A stretch of 64,000 bases of DNA. Source: Buxus sempervirens (taxonomy: Eukaryota > Streptophyta > Magnoliopsida > Buxales > Buxaceae). The DNA is taken from contig OX387192.1 in assembly GCA_947561395.2 (NCBI GenBank), positions 12,560,221 through 12,624,220 on the forward strand. The letters run 5' to 3'. Position 1 is the first letter of the stretch, and every line of letters begins with the position of its first letter. The notes under the pieces are model-generated. The model ran no database searches. It had not been told where the DNA came from and saw nothing but the letters and a program-made list of their open reading frames with translations. The position numbers were made by a program, and so were the translations under genes. Positions 10,431-23,265 of this stretch are shown here, one piece after another.

Positions 10431-10859
10431 ATCAAAAAGTCAATTTCTGCTCCTTAGGATTTGACTTGTCTGTTAGGGTTTTCACTTCTAGCACTTCCAG
10501 GAGGTGTAAAAATGAGGTGCTTACATGCTCGGTTTACCAAATTTTGTCAACTCTCGGGTTTCAGAACTTAAAAAAAAACATAAGGGGTGTAACGCCCCAA
10601 ACACCGGTCAATGCAAACCGGCACCTGACCCGAATCCGGTTCGGTACAGTAACAACCCGAATCCAGCTCAACAACCGAATTCGAGATGCTATTATGCCCA
10701 TATCAAAACAATCACTAAAATAAACCAGGCTAAAGAATTAAAATAATCCATTTACTATTTATAATCAGAGTGCAAAATCATCAATGTGCGGAAGTGTAGT
10801 CTAAAATCCTCATGAAAGCAATAAATAAACCATCCAATCCAGGTAATCAAGTCTGGTAA

Positions 10860-13161
10860 TGTAACGCCCCGGATCTGAGTTACGTAGAAAACCCATAGCT
10901 CATCTCCAGAGGTTATTATGTAAAGCAGGATCGCACTATCAGAGAGAAGGAAAAACATGAATATAATAATAACTATAAGACAGAGTGCGCTAAAATAATC
11001 CCAAATTAATAAACTCACATGCCAAGTAACTACCTGCAAGTGTTGCTCTCCGAGAGTATCTGAAAACAAAACAAAAGCAAAGGAATGAGATACAAATATC
11101 TCAGCGAGCAGCACATGCATGCACAAATACATTTTCCTAGTTATAAAATATGGATCGAATAATTTCACAAGTAACGATGGCAATAACTCGATTAATCCGA
11201 CTAAATTCACAGTAATTCCTTAGACACAATGATTTAGCTAATGAAAACCAATAGGTAATTAAATCTGAATACGGTTGTCAACAAATCCGAATAATCGCAA
11301 AACCCATATCATTATAACCACATCTCGAGAAAACCGAATTCTACAACAATCCAATAACATGTCTCATGCTAAATAAAACAAACCCAACATTGGTCAATGT
11401 CATGTAATTATTTAGATTGGTTAATCAACACGCCAGAGCGACATCCACACCTCCATGTACACAGTTCCGGCCTACTCAGGGTTTCGGATACTCTGAAATG
11501 ACGGCCTACTCAGGGTTTCGTCATCCAATGCCGGCCTACTCAGGGTTTCGGCATTGACAACAAGGCCTATTCAGGGTTTTTGGCTGCTCTACACCGGTAG
11601 TGGCAACACTCCATGGCCATGCCATTACTCCAATAAAACAAATACATCACATTACAAAGCTTAAACTCTGGATCCAGGACAAGCTAAACCAAAACAGAAA
11701 CCATCGTATAAACTCAAATCTGACATCACATTAAATCAAACATATTCATCATCATGTATAACACAACACAGCTCAACACAGGTCACTTCGGACCAGAACA
11801 GTACCTCATGTACTTTCAGTAATTACTCCAATTCCAGAACACAATACCATTGGTAATAAAACCCATTTACTCACACCAAGATAAACTTTACAAATACAGT
11901 TCAAAACTTTAAATCAAGTAAAAACAGTTAGATAATTTCTCAATCAAGATCAAGTGTGGAACATAAGATAAACTAAATCATTAACCCCTAGTGTCAGGAA
12001 CAGAAAATAACCAACCGATAGCCCTTCAAAGTTTACTTCGGAACTCCTACGATTTACCAATAATTTGACTTAATATTCTCCCGGTGTTTTGAACAGGTAA
12101 AAGTATTTCTAGGATTCGAAACAAGTCATTGGCTAAGAGATTTGAACCCCAAAATATCAAACTCTGGCTTTATTTGGTCAAATACACATTTCGGCTAATT
12201 CTTAGTGGGTGTGCTGACCTCTGGCGCTTGGCGCGAGGTCAGCGGAACTCGGCGATACCCAAAACACTATCTCGCGCGGACTAAAGGTGCTTGGCGCAAG
12301 ATTTGCGAGAACTCGGCAATAACTAAAAATCGATCTCGTGCCAACTAAAACCCTTGGTGCAAGATGAGCGCGAGATTGGTGAGAACAAAATCTAATTCTC
12401 GCGCTGACTAAACCCGTTGGCGCTAGGTAGGCGCCAAGTCAGCGGAAACCACCTCCGACTCGCGACTCTCTGTTAACTCTAGATCTCCATGATTGTCCCA
12501 TTTTCTCACCTCTGTAACGACTTTTCTACACTTCTACCATCCTCCAAAGACTATTAGACACGATTCAAATTTAATCTAACAACCTAAAAACTTCGCCTCT
12601 AAAATTATACCAAGAACATACGCAAAACGTCATTTCTTCGTGATCATGCATACGGCTAAAAACCAATAGACAAAACCCAAAAACCTCAGATTAAAATGAT
12701 GCTACTCACTTGTTATTGAAAACTTTTCTTCTAGCTTCCAATCTATTGATGATCTCCTCCGAAAATCTAACGGCCGAAGACCCAAGTCCAAAGTAGCCTC
12801 TAGGTTTTTATCCTCATCTAAACTTAGCCTCCGGCTTCTTTCTCTCTACACGAAATTCTTAACCTAGGAATCTATTTATAGGCTTCGCGGAACCCTACCC
12901 TTGACCTAATTTATTTATACCCACTTTGACTTAACCCTTGAAATTTCATATTTACCCTCCCCTAAAATTTGAGGATAACATTAAATATTTATTTATAATT
13001 TCTAATCCAACAACCTTTTAAAATTTAATACTCACTTACTTAATAAAAATTCAACCTATTCTTTGCTACCTAATGGCCGAAATCTCCACTCACAAATTAA
13101 TTTAATTAGATCTACTAATTAATCCTTTAATTAAATTCCTACTAAAAACTGGGGTTTTACA
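10860..13161 (-). mobile_element. Solo LTR B1 (gypsy family B)
   Basis: Plus-strand ends are TGTAACGCCCCGG and GGGGTTTTACA; length 2,302 bp. Perfect target duplication GGTAA at 10855-10859 and 13162-13166, inside LTR A3. It contains TATA (12873-12880), donor GTGAGTAGC (GT at 12709-12708), acceptor TTTTCAG (11061-11060) and the constant-loop hairpin array (11450-11604). It has no internal region. Confidence 0.95.
11450..11604. repeat. Constant-loop hairpin array in LTR B1
   Basis: Four units share the loop GCCTACTCAGGGTTT, each with a different complementary stem, e.g. AATGCCG/CGGCATT and ATGACG/CGTCAT. Unit spacing is about 35 bp. Confidence 0.9.
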
Positions 13162-13263
13162 GGTAATAATCAGAAGGGTCACTAAAGCTCTCAATCTCTC
13201 TAGTACATCAAAACAAAATAAATAATAAAATCAGATTGTCAAAGTCTCATAAGTCATCTCTCC

Positions 13264-13361
13264 TCAACCTCCAATCAAGTCAGGATAATAATAATCCTCC
13301 GGTGAAAAATCAGCAAGCTCACTCTGATAATCCCCACTAGGATCCCCCTCTCGCGTATCAG
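13264..13361 (-). other. Conserved LTR micro-exon, A3 copy
   Basis: Reads on the minus strand after TTTTTCAG: Ala-Asp-Thr-Arg-Glu, an acidic middle, then Ser-Pro-Glu-Asp-Tyr-Tyr-Tyr-Pro-Asp and TGA at 13266-13264. The frame is open although the middle differs from A1/A2 by in-frame changes. Confidence 0.6.
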
Positions 13362-14001
13362 CTGAAAAATGAAATAAGATGTAGGGTGAGATATGAATAT
13401 CTCAGTAGGCAACACATGCATGCTATAAACAGTTCATATATATTAAAATAGATGTTCATGCACGATTAAGCAGTCTCAAGTAAACAGGCTCGTATAAACA
13501 TTCATAACAATCATGGAATACAAAATAGTATGTAAAACAGTTAAGTATCAATGAACAATATCATGTATATCAAAGATCATGATTCAGAAATCAACAACAG
13601 AATCCAATATAAAACCGGGATGTACTAAACAGTCACATCCAGCCATAGCAACCAATACATGCGTCCAGCATGTGAACAATATCAAAAGTAAGTATTTGTG
13701 ATCTCAGTATCATTATAGAACTCACAAAGAAAAATACACCTTTGAGATGACTCTCAATCATATGCTATTACCACCGCGCGGCTTAAGGGCGACGCTACTA
13801 ATGATACTTAAACCCGTGAACATCACCTCAGATAGGAGCCGTAATCATCAAGTTATTGCACACAACTCAATTGAGTTGGCATGAACCACCAGTATGCAGC
13901 ACCGAAATCAATACATGGAGATGGTCGTGTATCCACATGTACAGGGAATCACCAGCGGAGCACCGGGGTGTGCCTCCAGACATAAGATCCTCCAGAGCAA
14001 C

Positions 14002-16361
14002 TGTGAGACACGGGAAAAAATCACCGGAATGATCATCCCTCCGTCAACACACGAGGATCGACGTAAAAATTGGGAGAGTCGCCACCATTCAGAATTTTGA
14101 GGTGAGAATGGACACCAAAAGATTAAAAATAAGCAAAAATAGCTAAAAGGTAAATTCTAGAGTAAAAATAACCCTACTTGAAAATCAAATCCAGAGATGG
14201 GTAAGGGGATTAGAATATGAACGGGGGAAGGTGTTAGGCACCCCCATTCACCCACACAAGGTGGTTGCCAAGTGTTTGTTCAAGCAAAAAATGAGAAAGC
14301 TTGCTAAAATCATTGAAAACATTAGAAAAGGACAAGTGTATGATATCTTCACATGAAGATCCAAATGGATTCCAGATCCACTCTTATGTCAATATTATCT
14401 CTGGAATATCACAAAAAGATGGAAATCAAAGCAAAAGTTGCTCAAAACCAAGTTGAGGCAAATCCGGAGAATTTGGTAAAAAGTAATGCCATTTGTCTTG
14501 AAATCATTCAAATCCAATTTTAAATTGAACCAAACCAAATCCATTTGAAAGATTATGGTAAATAAGAGACTCATGCCAAATTTCAAGTAAATCCGATTGA
14601 AATCCTAGGAGTTATGCTCTTTTAAAGTTGCTGCTGGGGAAAATCAAAAGTGATAAGCATGCAAGTTTGGAAACTCACCTAGAAAACTCCACTCCATAAA
14701 AATCCAAGAAATTTGGTGTGATTGAAGTCTGTATGGCCAAATTTCAGATGAAACTAGCCTCATACAAAAATTCATTCGGATGTGCCTTGGGTGGTCTCCC
14801 GAACAGGCCCCGAAGATCACAGATTTACCCAGAAAAGTACTGATGAACAGTTCTGAGTAAATCTGTTACCAATACTACAAATGGAGTCAAAAAATTATGA
14901 AACCAACTGGATTTAAAACTAGACTCACAAAGGAGTGCCCAGAAACCAAAATCACTCGAATCGGATTTAAAACGAACACATGGCGCTCGATCGAAGTGAC
15001 AAGTTCCGTATTTAAACCTGAACTGTCCAATCAACTTCTACAGAGAGGTGTCACAAATCCGCTTAATAGAAATTAATGAAATTTGGTGGACATAAACTAG
15101 ACAGCCTCACCTTTCCCATGGTTCTAGAATCACTCCAAAATTCATCCTGACGATGAAGTTATGAGTGTCCGAAGTCGGGGTACAGTTGCTGTCAAGTTAA
15201 TCCCTTTTTGGAGAAAAACAATTCAAAACTGTGATAAAGTGTGTGTGATTCGTGCAAGATGAACCCAAATCTTTTAAAAACCTTTTAAAAACATTCCAGA
15301 ATTGATTGAGGTCATTTATTTCAGATTTATCACAATAAATGTAATAAACCCAAAATATGAGCCTATCCCGCCAAAACGGGTGCAATGTATGTGTAAGTGA
15401 AGATCATTCAAGAACAATATAACAACATAGCATGCATTCTCATTCATTTAAAATAGGGTTCTAAAAGCAACCTAGCGTTCCAAAAGCAACCTAGGGTTCC
15501 GTTTCATTATCGTTTCCCTTAGTTCTCTCTCCCCGTTAAACACGGTTCTTCAAGATAATCTTGGGGTACTTTGAATATAAAACGGACTTCAAAGATTCAA
15601 AAGGCTTTATTCTAAATAGGTTCTAGTACTATGGTCAATCCCCAGTCTCGTTTCTCCTAGATCCCGCCTTCGCGTTTTACGACTAGGGGGAGTCTTGAGA
15701 TACTTTGAGCCGGGGAAGGATTTTCATACACACAACAAGGCCTTATTCTACAAAAAGGTAGAAGAAGAGATCTAGATCTAGAAATGTAAGACAAAAAATA
15801 AAAGAAAAGTTTAAGGCTTACCTGGGTTCTAGAAGCACTTCCGCAGCGGTTTCCCCCTTCACTCGGGGCTCTTCTTGGCAGAGATTCTTGGCAAGAATTA
15901 TTGGCAAGAGAGTTAATGGCCATTTGCTTGAGGAGGAGCCTCCTATTTATAGGCAAAGGCTAGGGTTAGGGTTAGTGAGAATGGTAGACACAACATAATG
16001 TCTATAGCCCACCAACCTTAACCCTAAGGCCATTTCTGAGATTTCCACTCATTTAATGAGGGATATGATGGTAAAAGTGAAAAGCTCTCAGAAAACCCTA
16101 ATTTTGAGCAAAACTTATGTATCCGGCATATCAGGCCGGATACACAAGGGCCTTACGTATCCGGCATATAATACCGGATACACTAAAGCTTTCTTGTATC
16201 CGGTATTTTCCATCGGATACAAAGAAGAGTACTTGTATCCGGCCTGAGTTGCCGGATACAAGTAAAAACTTACTTTATTTAATTTTTGTGCTGGCTTTCA
16301 AGGAGGTAATGATTTTTTATGATTATCGATCATTTTGACAGTACAATTTGGGGTGTCTACA
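14002..16361 (-). mobile_element. Solo LTR T1 (minus)
   Basis: The minus strand starts TGTAGACACCCCAAATT and ends CCCGTGTCTCACA; 2,360 bp. Perfect target duplication GCAAC (13997-14001 and 16362-16366) in LTR A3. It aligns with T2 (32734-35543) on the opposite strand. TATAAATA box (15951-15944) and donor CCCAG|GTAAGCC (GT at 15821-15820). The ends resemble Tat-type LTRs, but no coding region is available to confirm the lineage. Confidence 0.93.
16119..16262. repeat. Four GTATCCGG hairpins in LTR T1
   Basis: Four inverted repeats in a row with arms GTATCCGGC/GCCGGATAC or TTGTATCCGG/CCGGATACAA, 170-320 bp upstream of the TATA box in the LTR sense direction. T2 has the matching array at 33302-33446. 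Confidence 0.9.
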
Positions 16362-17697
16362 GCAACCCAACTTGTAAAGGAAGTGCGTTCGCACAAGGGA
16401 GTAACTCAACCCAAATGACATATCCCTTAGCTATCTAGCCAAAACTATGAATCCATAACCAGCTATGCCCACTAGACACCAAAAATCCCTAAGGACTAAG
16501 ATTTCTGTAAGTAATAGTGCCTAGCGGCATATAAAGGTTAAATCTGTAATTTCTCTCAATATCGGGATAACTGGGTCTGAAATTCTGATATGGAAATCCT
16601 TTATTTAGTAATCTGGTTGTCAATATAAATTTACATGTCTCTTAGTTATTCATTCCAAATTTATAAGTCTATTTATCACAAAACTTAGATTTTCTCCTTA
16701 TTTACAAAACTCAGCAACTAATACCCTAAATACTTCCCTATTTTTATTTTTCTGTAAAACAGGTAATTGGTAATTTATTTTGGTCTTAAAACATCTTAAT
16801 TAATGATTAAAATTGGTTAAAAATAGTTTAGAATTAAATCAGGGATTAAATTTACAAAAATTGGATTTTTGTGTATTGAGCGCTTAGGATTGCCTAGGAT
16901 CACTTCGACAGTCTAGGGTTAACGGTAGTTCAAAAATCAGTGCCGACGACAAATCAGTTAGCGTCGACGGTGGTCAAACTTTTTCAACGGACGCCTAGGA
17001 ACGCTGAGGATCGCTGAGCACAATAAGCTCGGTGGTTTACCAAAAACATCAAAACAATGTATAGAAATATGATTTTTCATGTTCTAATCAATACTAACAT
17101 ACATATAAGATCACTATCATGCTAATACATATAAATATAACACTAAAACATGCAATACGAATCGATTAATCTCAAGAACACAAAACGAACGTAAAAACTT
17201 GTGCTACCTACCTCTGTTCAATCGTTTCCTCTCCTTCTCTATAAACAGCAATAAACATTAACGTGAATCACTCCTTTGGATGAAATAGACTCAGGGCAAC
17301 CCTCTCCTTCTCTCTATTTCTCTTCTTCTTCTCCTTCTCTGGTCACTGGTCGCTCTTGGTCGTGCGACTGCTCCTTGCGGCTGTTGAATACGAACACAAT
17401 ACGACTTTAGGTATTCAACTCGTATGCTATTAGGTATTTTAGCTTATTTATATACCCTCATTCCCACACATCTCACATGCATCAGACTTCACACACTCGC
17501 CCAATCACAATGCATCCAAATTAAAATATCGGTCTTACCACGATATCCCACGATCGGACAGTCGGATCTGTGCCTAACTCTAGATCTCCACTAATTACGA
17601 TATTACCTACATTAATAAATTATTTCCATCAATTAAAACCCTCAATAATATTAATTATTAATTCATTTTTATATTTAGGAAAATTCGGGGTCTTACA

Positions 17698-18589
17698 AGC
17701 AGGCGCCTTGAGTGGCACTTGAGCGGTGACGAACGCCCGATCTTTACAACTGGACGCCTAAGGTGACGCTTGAGCGTCATTGCAGGTGTTCGTTATATTT
17801 CATAAATTTCCAAAATTCGCAATTTTTCAAACTTCAGATTTGTTTTTCCCAAATTTTAACACCTCAAATCACTTCCAAATCTTGGGTTATTATCTTCAAA
17901 ACACTCTAAACTATTCCAAATGATCAAATACATCAAACCACAAGTTTTCATAACAAATCATTCACAAACAACCGGAAAATCTCTCGTTTAAACATGTTCT
18001 TCAATAAACCAAAGTATATCTGTTTATGCAAGTTGTAAAGGGCTACTTACCTCTCTTCTTGGATTAAATCTTCACCAGGGATTCTAGAAATCACGTCTAA
18101 CATATTCGAACGAACACAGCAAGTTCTTTAGATCATACAAAACACAAACTCAAAAACTTCTAAAAGAAACCATCTATTCATATGGGATCTGTACATGGTT
18201 TTAAATTTGTTTTCTCACCTTAGATTCACACGAAAATCTTCCCTTCTTCTTTTGATCTAACCAAAGCCAAAGCAAAGTTTTAAGCTCCAGAAAACTCACA
18301 TATAATAAAGAAGTAGGCTGCGGCTGTCTTCTTTCTCCCTTTTTCTTTTTTGTAAACTTCCAAAAAAAAAGGTTAACTTGTTATATTTTTCCTTTTATAG
18401 TCTTCTAACAATTTAGTAATTTCAACATCTCACAACCCTATTAATCTAGCCATCCAATTCTATCTCCATAAGGGGTTCAGTCACTCCAAATATGCTTGGC
18501 TATGCCGACCACTTCCTTCTCTTGTGGGATTCGACCAACCTACAATATTCTCTCTCTCTTTCTTCTTATTTCTTTTATCTAATAGTTAA

Positions 18590-18629
<40 letters not shown>

Positions 18630-18842
18630 GATAATTTAAATAATACTAACAATAATTATTATTATTATTATTATCTTGAAACTAAAATACAAACTCACCT
18701 TAATTTTAATTCTCCAAGTTCTCCGAGTCACCCTGAAACTCTTCGGATTGAACCAATTCCTCATTCACTGCAATATTAATAGTATTGATTAATTTATTTA
18801 TTTTATCTTAATTATTTTATTAATAAAAATCTAGGATTTTAC
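17698..18842 (-). mobile_element. Partial gypsy LTR F (minus)
   Basis: The right end is TAGGATTTTACA (minus-strand start TGTAAAATCC). It keeps a TATA box (18399-18392) and donor GAG|GTAAGTAGCC (GT at 18050-18049). The rest of its intron and its 3' half are missing, replaced by LTR A3 and a deletion. It sits in LTR E. Confidence 0.65.
18594..18626. repeat. (TA)n microsatellite
   Basis: About 16 TA units, in LTR F. Confidence 0.95.
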
Positions 18843-20131
18843 AAGAAATATGGAGCCCTAGACATTGACTTATTGCGCAAGAACTCACACACTAGCATGC
18901 TATATCTCGAAATATGAAGGTAGCAGCAAGAAAAATCACATCATGGAGGTAGCCACTTATCACCACATACAGGGATAACCTCACTATGTGAGCCTCACTA
19001 GCACCATAAATCTAAAATGAGTCCCTATTATACATGCAGACCTCTCGAAGCAAACTAACTTACAAAGAATGTGCGATCGTAAAGCAAAAGTACTCAAACA
19101 AAGAAAATACTACTTCACCATCTAGCTTGACACTATGGATCCATACTCAGCTATGCCCACTAAACACTTTCAATCAATAATAGCAATAAAAAACCATATA
19201 GTGCCTAGTGGCATATAGAGTAATCAAAGCCTCTCAATTCCAAATCATAAGCTCAATATGCCCAAAACTCACATAAAACGATCAATTCCACGACTTAAAA
19301 CACATATAAAACTAACTTATGCAATTGCTAAAATGAACCAATTCCATTTTAAATAATTTTTGGAACCAAAACTCTCTTCTAAACCAAAACAAGACCTATT
19401 TCAGTAAAACGTACCCTTATAAAATTGTTTTTAAACAATTGGCCATTGAAACAATTCTCACACACCTAAATCTTATTGGTACATATGAGTTGGATTTGAT
19501 TAAAAAACATTTCGTAGTTGAAAAACTGAGTGGGCGCTCGACCCGTGCTCGAGCAATCCTGTTGGGCGGCTTCCAAAATCTAAGTCTTGAACTGGCGCTC
19601 GACCTTGTGTTGAGCAACCATTCACAAAAAATACACAGGTGACGCTCGACATGGGTGCTCGACCGTGTGTTGAGCAGCCTAACAAAATACATGATGCTTA
19701 AAGGCGCTCAGCCAATTACAACAAATTCTGGAAATTCTGATTTTTGTGATTTTTCCTTTTCAATCCTTTTGAACTTGATTCCAACAATTCAAATCACTTC
19801 TTACACATCTAATATCATCTAAACAACATACTAAATCATTCTAAACAAATCAAACTCATGTTTTTCATCAAATCAAACGTTTTAATCACAAACTTCTAAA
19901 CAAAATATGAAAAAGAAGTATTTTGATCTACCTATTCTACAATGTTTATTTCTCTTATTAAATCATCATATAGCACAAAAATACACGTATTATCATCCCA
20001 AAGCATCCTAGAATCACTACCAAACGAATAAGCTCAGAAAATCATGCAAGTAGCGATTAAACAGAGTGCTACTTACCTTTGTTGAACAACTAAGAACACC
20101 AAACTTCTCTTCCTTTTGCAGCAAGTGATAT

Positions 20132-22366
20132 TGTAATGCCCCGAATCCGAGTTACGTAGTTAAACCGTAACACGTCTCCTGAGGTTAGCATGAAACACAG
20201 GACTGCACTATCAGAGTGAAGGAAAAACATGAATATAACAATAACTATAAAACAGATTGCGCTAAAATAATCCCAAATTAATAAACTCACATGCCAAGTA
20301 ACTACCCGCAAGTATCGCTCTCCGAGAGTATCTGAAAACAAAACAAAAGCAAATGAATGCGATACGAATATCTCAGCAAGCAACACATGCATGCACAAAT
20401 ACATTTTCCGAGTTGTAAAATATGGATCGAATAATACACAAGTAACGATAGCAATAACACGATTAATCCGACTAAACTCACAGTAATTCATCAGACAAAT
20501 GATATAGCTAATGAAAAGCAAATATGTAATTCGATCTGAGTACGGTTGTCAACTAATCCGAACAATTACAAAATCCATATCATCATAAAACCGCGTCTTG
20601 AGGAAACCGAAGTTTTCACAACAATCAATTTATATATCTCGTGCAAAATAAATATAAAACCCAACATTGGTCAATGTCATGTAATTTTTTAGATTGGTTA
20701 ATCAACACGCCAGAGCGACATCCACACCTCCATGTACACAGTTCCGGCCTACTCAGGGTTTCGGATATTCTGAAATGACGGCCTACTCAGGGTTTCGTCA
20801 TCCAATGCCGGCCTACTCAGGGTTTCGGCATTGACAACAAGGCCTATTCAGGGTTTTTGGCTGCTCTACACCGGTCGTGGAAACACTCTATGGCCATGCC
20901 ATTACTCCAATAAAACAAATACATCACATTACAAAGCTTAAACTCTGGATCCAGGACAAGCTAAACCAAAACAGAAACCATCGTATAAACTCAACTCTAA
21001 CATCACATTAAATCAAACATATCCATCATCATGTATAACACAACACAGCTCAACACAGGTCACTCCGGACCAGAACAGTACCTCATGTACTTTCAATAAT
21101 TACTCAAATCCCAAAACACAAGACCATTGGTAATAAATCCCCATTTTCTATTTGCACAAAGATATTATGGCACATACGGCTCAACACTTGAAAATCACGC
21201 AAATCCCGATTAGAACGAGTTCATAAATTGGAAACAAATATAAAACATAATTTAAAGCTAAGTCCTTAACTCATGGCATTTAGAACAATAATTTTTAACT
21301 CAAAAATTTCCCAAACTTGCCTTGTAGAATCCCACAATTCATGTAATTATATCTACGAAGGTTTTTGATTAACTTAAGATACCTCTAGTATCCTAATCTA
21401 GGTTTTGGCAAAAAGATTTAATCCCTAAAGTATCAAAAATAGACTCAATATGGACAGCCACAACTCCCTGTATATATTGGAGGGTGTGCTGACCTCGGCG
21501 CAGTTGGCGCTAGGTCAGCGTGAACTCGGCGAAACCAAAAAAACCACTTCGCTCTAACTAAAACTCTTGGTGCGAGATAAGCGCGAACTCGGCGAGACCC
21601 AAAAACATATCTCGCGCTGACTCAACCACTTGGCACTAGGTAGGCGCCAAGTCGGCGGACACCACCTTCGACTCGCGACTCTCTGTAACTCCCAGAACTC
21701 CATGACTGTCCCATTTTCTCACCTCTGTAACGATTTTTCTATACTCCTACCATATTCCAAAGACTATTAGACACGATTCAAAATTAATCTAACAACATGT
21801 ATTTTTCACCTCTAAAAATAATCCAAAAACATGTGCGAATCGTTATTTTTCCGAGATCATGCATACGGCTAAATCCAATAGACAAAACCCAAAAACATCA
21901 GATTAAAACGATGCTACTCACCGAATAGAGGATTCCCTTCTAGCTTCCAACCCTTTTGATAGTCTCCTCCGAAGATCAAAGCTTATCGGCCGACGCCCTC
22001 AGGTTCCAAGTAGCGGCCACTCTAAATACATGGCCTCTGGTTTCTTTTTTTCTCCACCCGAAATTCTCAACCTGGCAATATATTTATATGTTTCGCGGAA
22101 CCCTACCCTTGACCTAATCTATTTATACTCACCTTGACTTAACCCTTGAAATTTCATATTTACCCTTCCCTAAAGTTGAGGATAACATTAAATATTTGTT
22201 TATTAAATTTCTAATCACTACAAATTTTTAAATTTTGTGCTCACTTACTTAATAAAATTCTACTTATTTCTTTGCCACCTAATGGCCAAAATCTCCACAC
22301 ACTTTATTTAATTAATTCTACTAATTAATCCTTTAATTAAATTCCTACTAAAACTAGGGTTTTACA
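20132..22366 (-). mobile_element. Solo LTR B2 (gypsy family B)
   Basis: 2,235 bp, ends TGTAATGCCCCG and AGGGTTTTACA, closely similar to B1. Flanks GATAT (20127-20131) and GATCT (22367-22371) match at four of five bases, so a slightly decayed target duplication. TATA at 22088-22081; donor CGG|TGAGTAGC-type (GT at 21921-21920); acceptor at 20333-20332; hairpin array at 20738-20885. Confidence 0.9.
20738..20885. repeat. Constant-loop hairpin array in LTR B2
   Basis: Same order of four hairpins as in B1, with the GCCTACTCAGGGTTT loop. Confidence 0.9.
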
Positions 22367-22824
22367 GATCTATCCTCCAAAGAACTCCTTAAAGCAAAAC
22401 ACGACTGCTGCTTTCCTCTTCCTCAGTTAGCAAACACCAAAAGATTCAAGTTTTAGAATTCTTCTCTAGTTATACTCACACCCAAGCCAATAGGAAGTTT
22501 CCTAAAATACAAAGATACTATCAGGAAGCTTTCTCCCATACGTACACATCCACAATTCTCCTAATATTTTCTAATTGAATCACTTATGTTACCATACTTC
22601 TCATGTGCATTATTCACCATACACCCAACCAATAAGATTTAAATTAAGTCTATAAATAATATTTACCTTTGATCTGAAGATCCAACCGTCGGATTTTCCT
22701 CAAATTTCAGATCTCCCTCTTCCATGTGATCATCTATATAAATCCAATCATGGATTAGCAAAATTATCTTAAATAAACCAATAATAATTAATTAAATAAA
22801 TTCTGAAAAATTCGGGGTTTTACA

Positions 22825-23038
22825 CCTTTGTACCAGACATGAATTATTTTATTTGTGATGGTTTGACATTTTTGATAGCCACTACATGATTATGAATTGA
22901 TTAAATGAATTTTTATTTCCACACTCTGATATTTAATGAGATTGATATATTATTGGTTTTAGTTGCTTTGGGCCCATGGTAAAACTTCGGATACGGGTTT
23001 GGTGCAATGTGGCATAGACCTGGATTCGGGGTGTTATA
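22825..23038 (+). mobile_element. LTR fragment D2 (3' end of a D-family LTR)
   Basis: It aligns with D1 (2455-2673): GACATGAATTAT, TTGACATTTTTGATAGCCAC, GGCATAGACCTGGATTC and the end GGGTGTTATA. No PBS follows, so it is the end of a 3' or solo LTR, split by LTR E. Confidence 0.75.
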
Positions 23039-23039
23039 G

Positions 23040-23265
23040 TCCACCATAGTAGTAGGTATGTCTATACACATTAATATGTGTGTCCAAAACATTAGAGAGT
23101 GTGTCCAATATATTGAAGGATGCATCCAACACACTAGTGTGTGTCTATACATATTAGAGTGTTTGTCCAACAAATTAGTGGGTGCGTCTAACAAATAAGT
23201 GGGTGCATCTATACACATTAGAGGGTGTGTCCAAAGGATTCAAGGGTGCATCCATTACATTTCGT
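23040..23265. repeat. Degenerate minisatellite, about 30-bp period
   Basis: Repeated units of the type GTGTGTCCAACACATTAG / GTGGGTGCATCTA follow D2. The units are irregular. Similar words recur at 42100-42170, suggesting the two places share an ancestor. Confidence 0.7.

Larger units (their letters stand above)
7485..10525 (-). mobile_element. LTR O1 (5' LTR of a Tat/Ogre-like element, minus)
   Basis: The minus strand starts TGTAAGCACCTC (10525) and ends CACGTGCA (7485), next to the PBS. Its 3,041 bp align in order with LTR O2 (36332-39014): the start, the degenerate U3 repeats, the TATA region, CAAG|GTAAGC donor, and the blocks TCCCCGG and ACCCGTC near the end. It holds several strong inverted repeats. 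Its partner 3' LTR and coding region are not in the window. Confidence 0.75.
10588..17697 (-). mobile_element. LTR A3 (family A, minus), split by two solo LTRs
   Basis: The minus strand starts TGTAAGACCCCGAAT (17697) and ends GGGGCGTTACA (10588). After removal of B1 (10860-13161) and T1 (14002-16361) and their target duplications, about 2.44 kb remain, which align with A1 and A2. It keeps a TATA box (17445-17454), donor GAG|GTAGGTAGCAC (GT at 17211-17210), acceptor TTTTTCAG (AG at 13363-13362) and the micro-exon. Flanks AGGGG and AGCAG do not match and no PBS or PPT is adjacent, so a solo or truncated LTR. Confidence 0.88.
18843..22824 (-). mobile_element. Partial gypsy LTR E (minus), interrupted by B2
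   Basis: Visible parts are 18843-20131 and 22367-22824; the right end is CGGGGTTTTACA. Donor AAAG|GTAAGTAGCAC (GT at 20076-20075). The 3' part in the LTR sense direction, with the acceptor, is missing to the left of 18843. It was inserted in a D-family LTR (D2 follows at 22825). Confidence 0.7.

Noticed and set aside
11450-11604. Possible CRISPR-like array (regular 15-nt repeat with unique spacers)
   Set aside because: The repeats form hairpins with their flanking spacer bases, recur in each LTR copy with the same spacers, and lie in a plant retrotransposon.
20090-20521. 143-codon minus-strand frame, similar to one at 10755-11210
   Set aside because: Both lie in B-family LTRs and run across the predicted intron acceptor into the exon. 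The similarity reflects LTR homology, not a gene.
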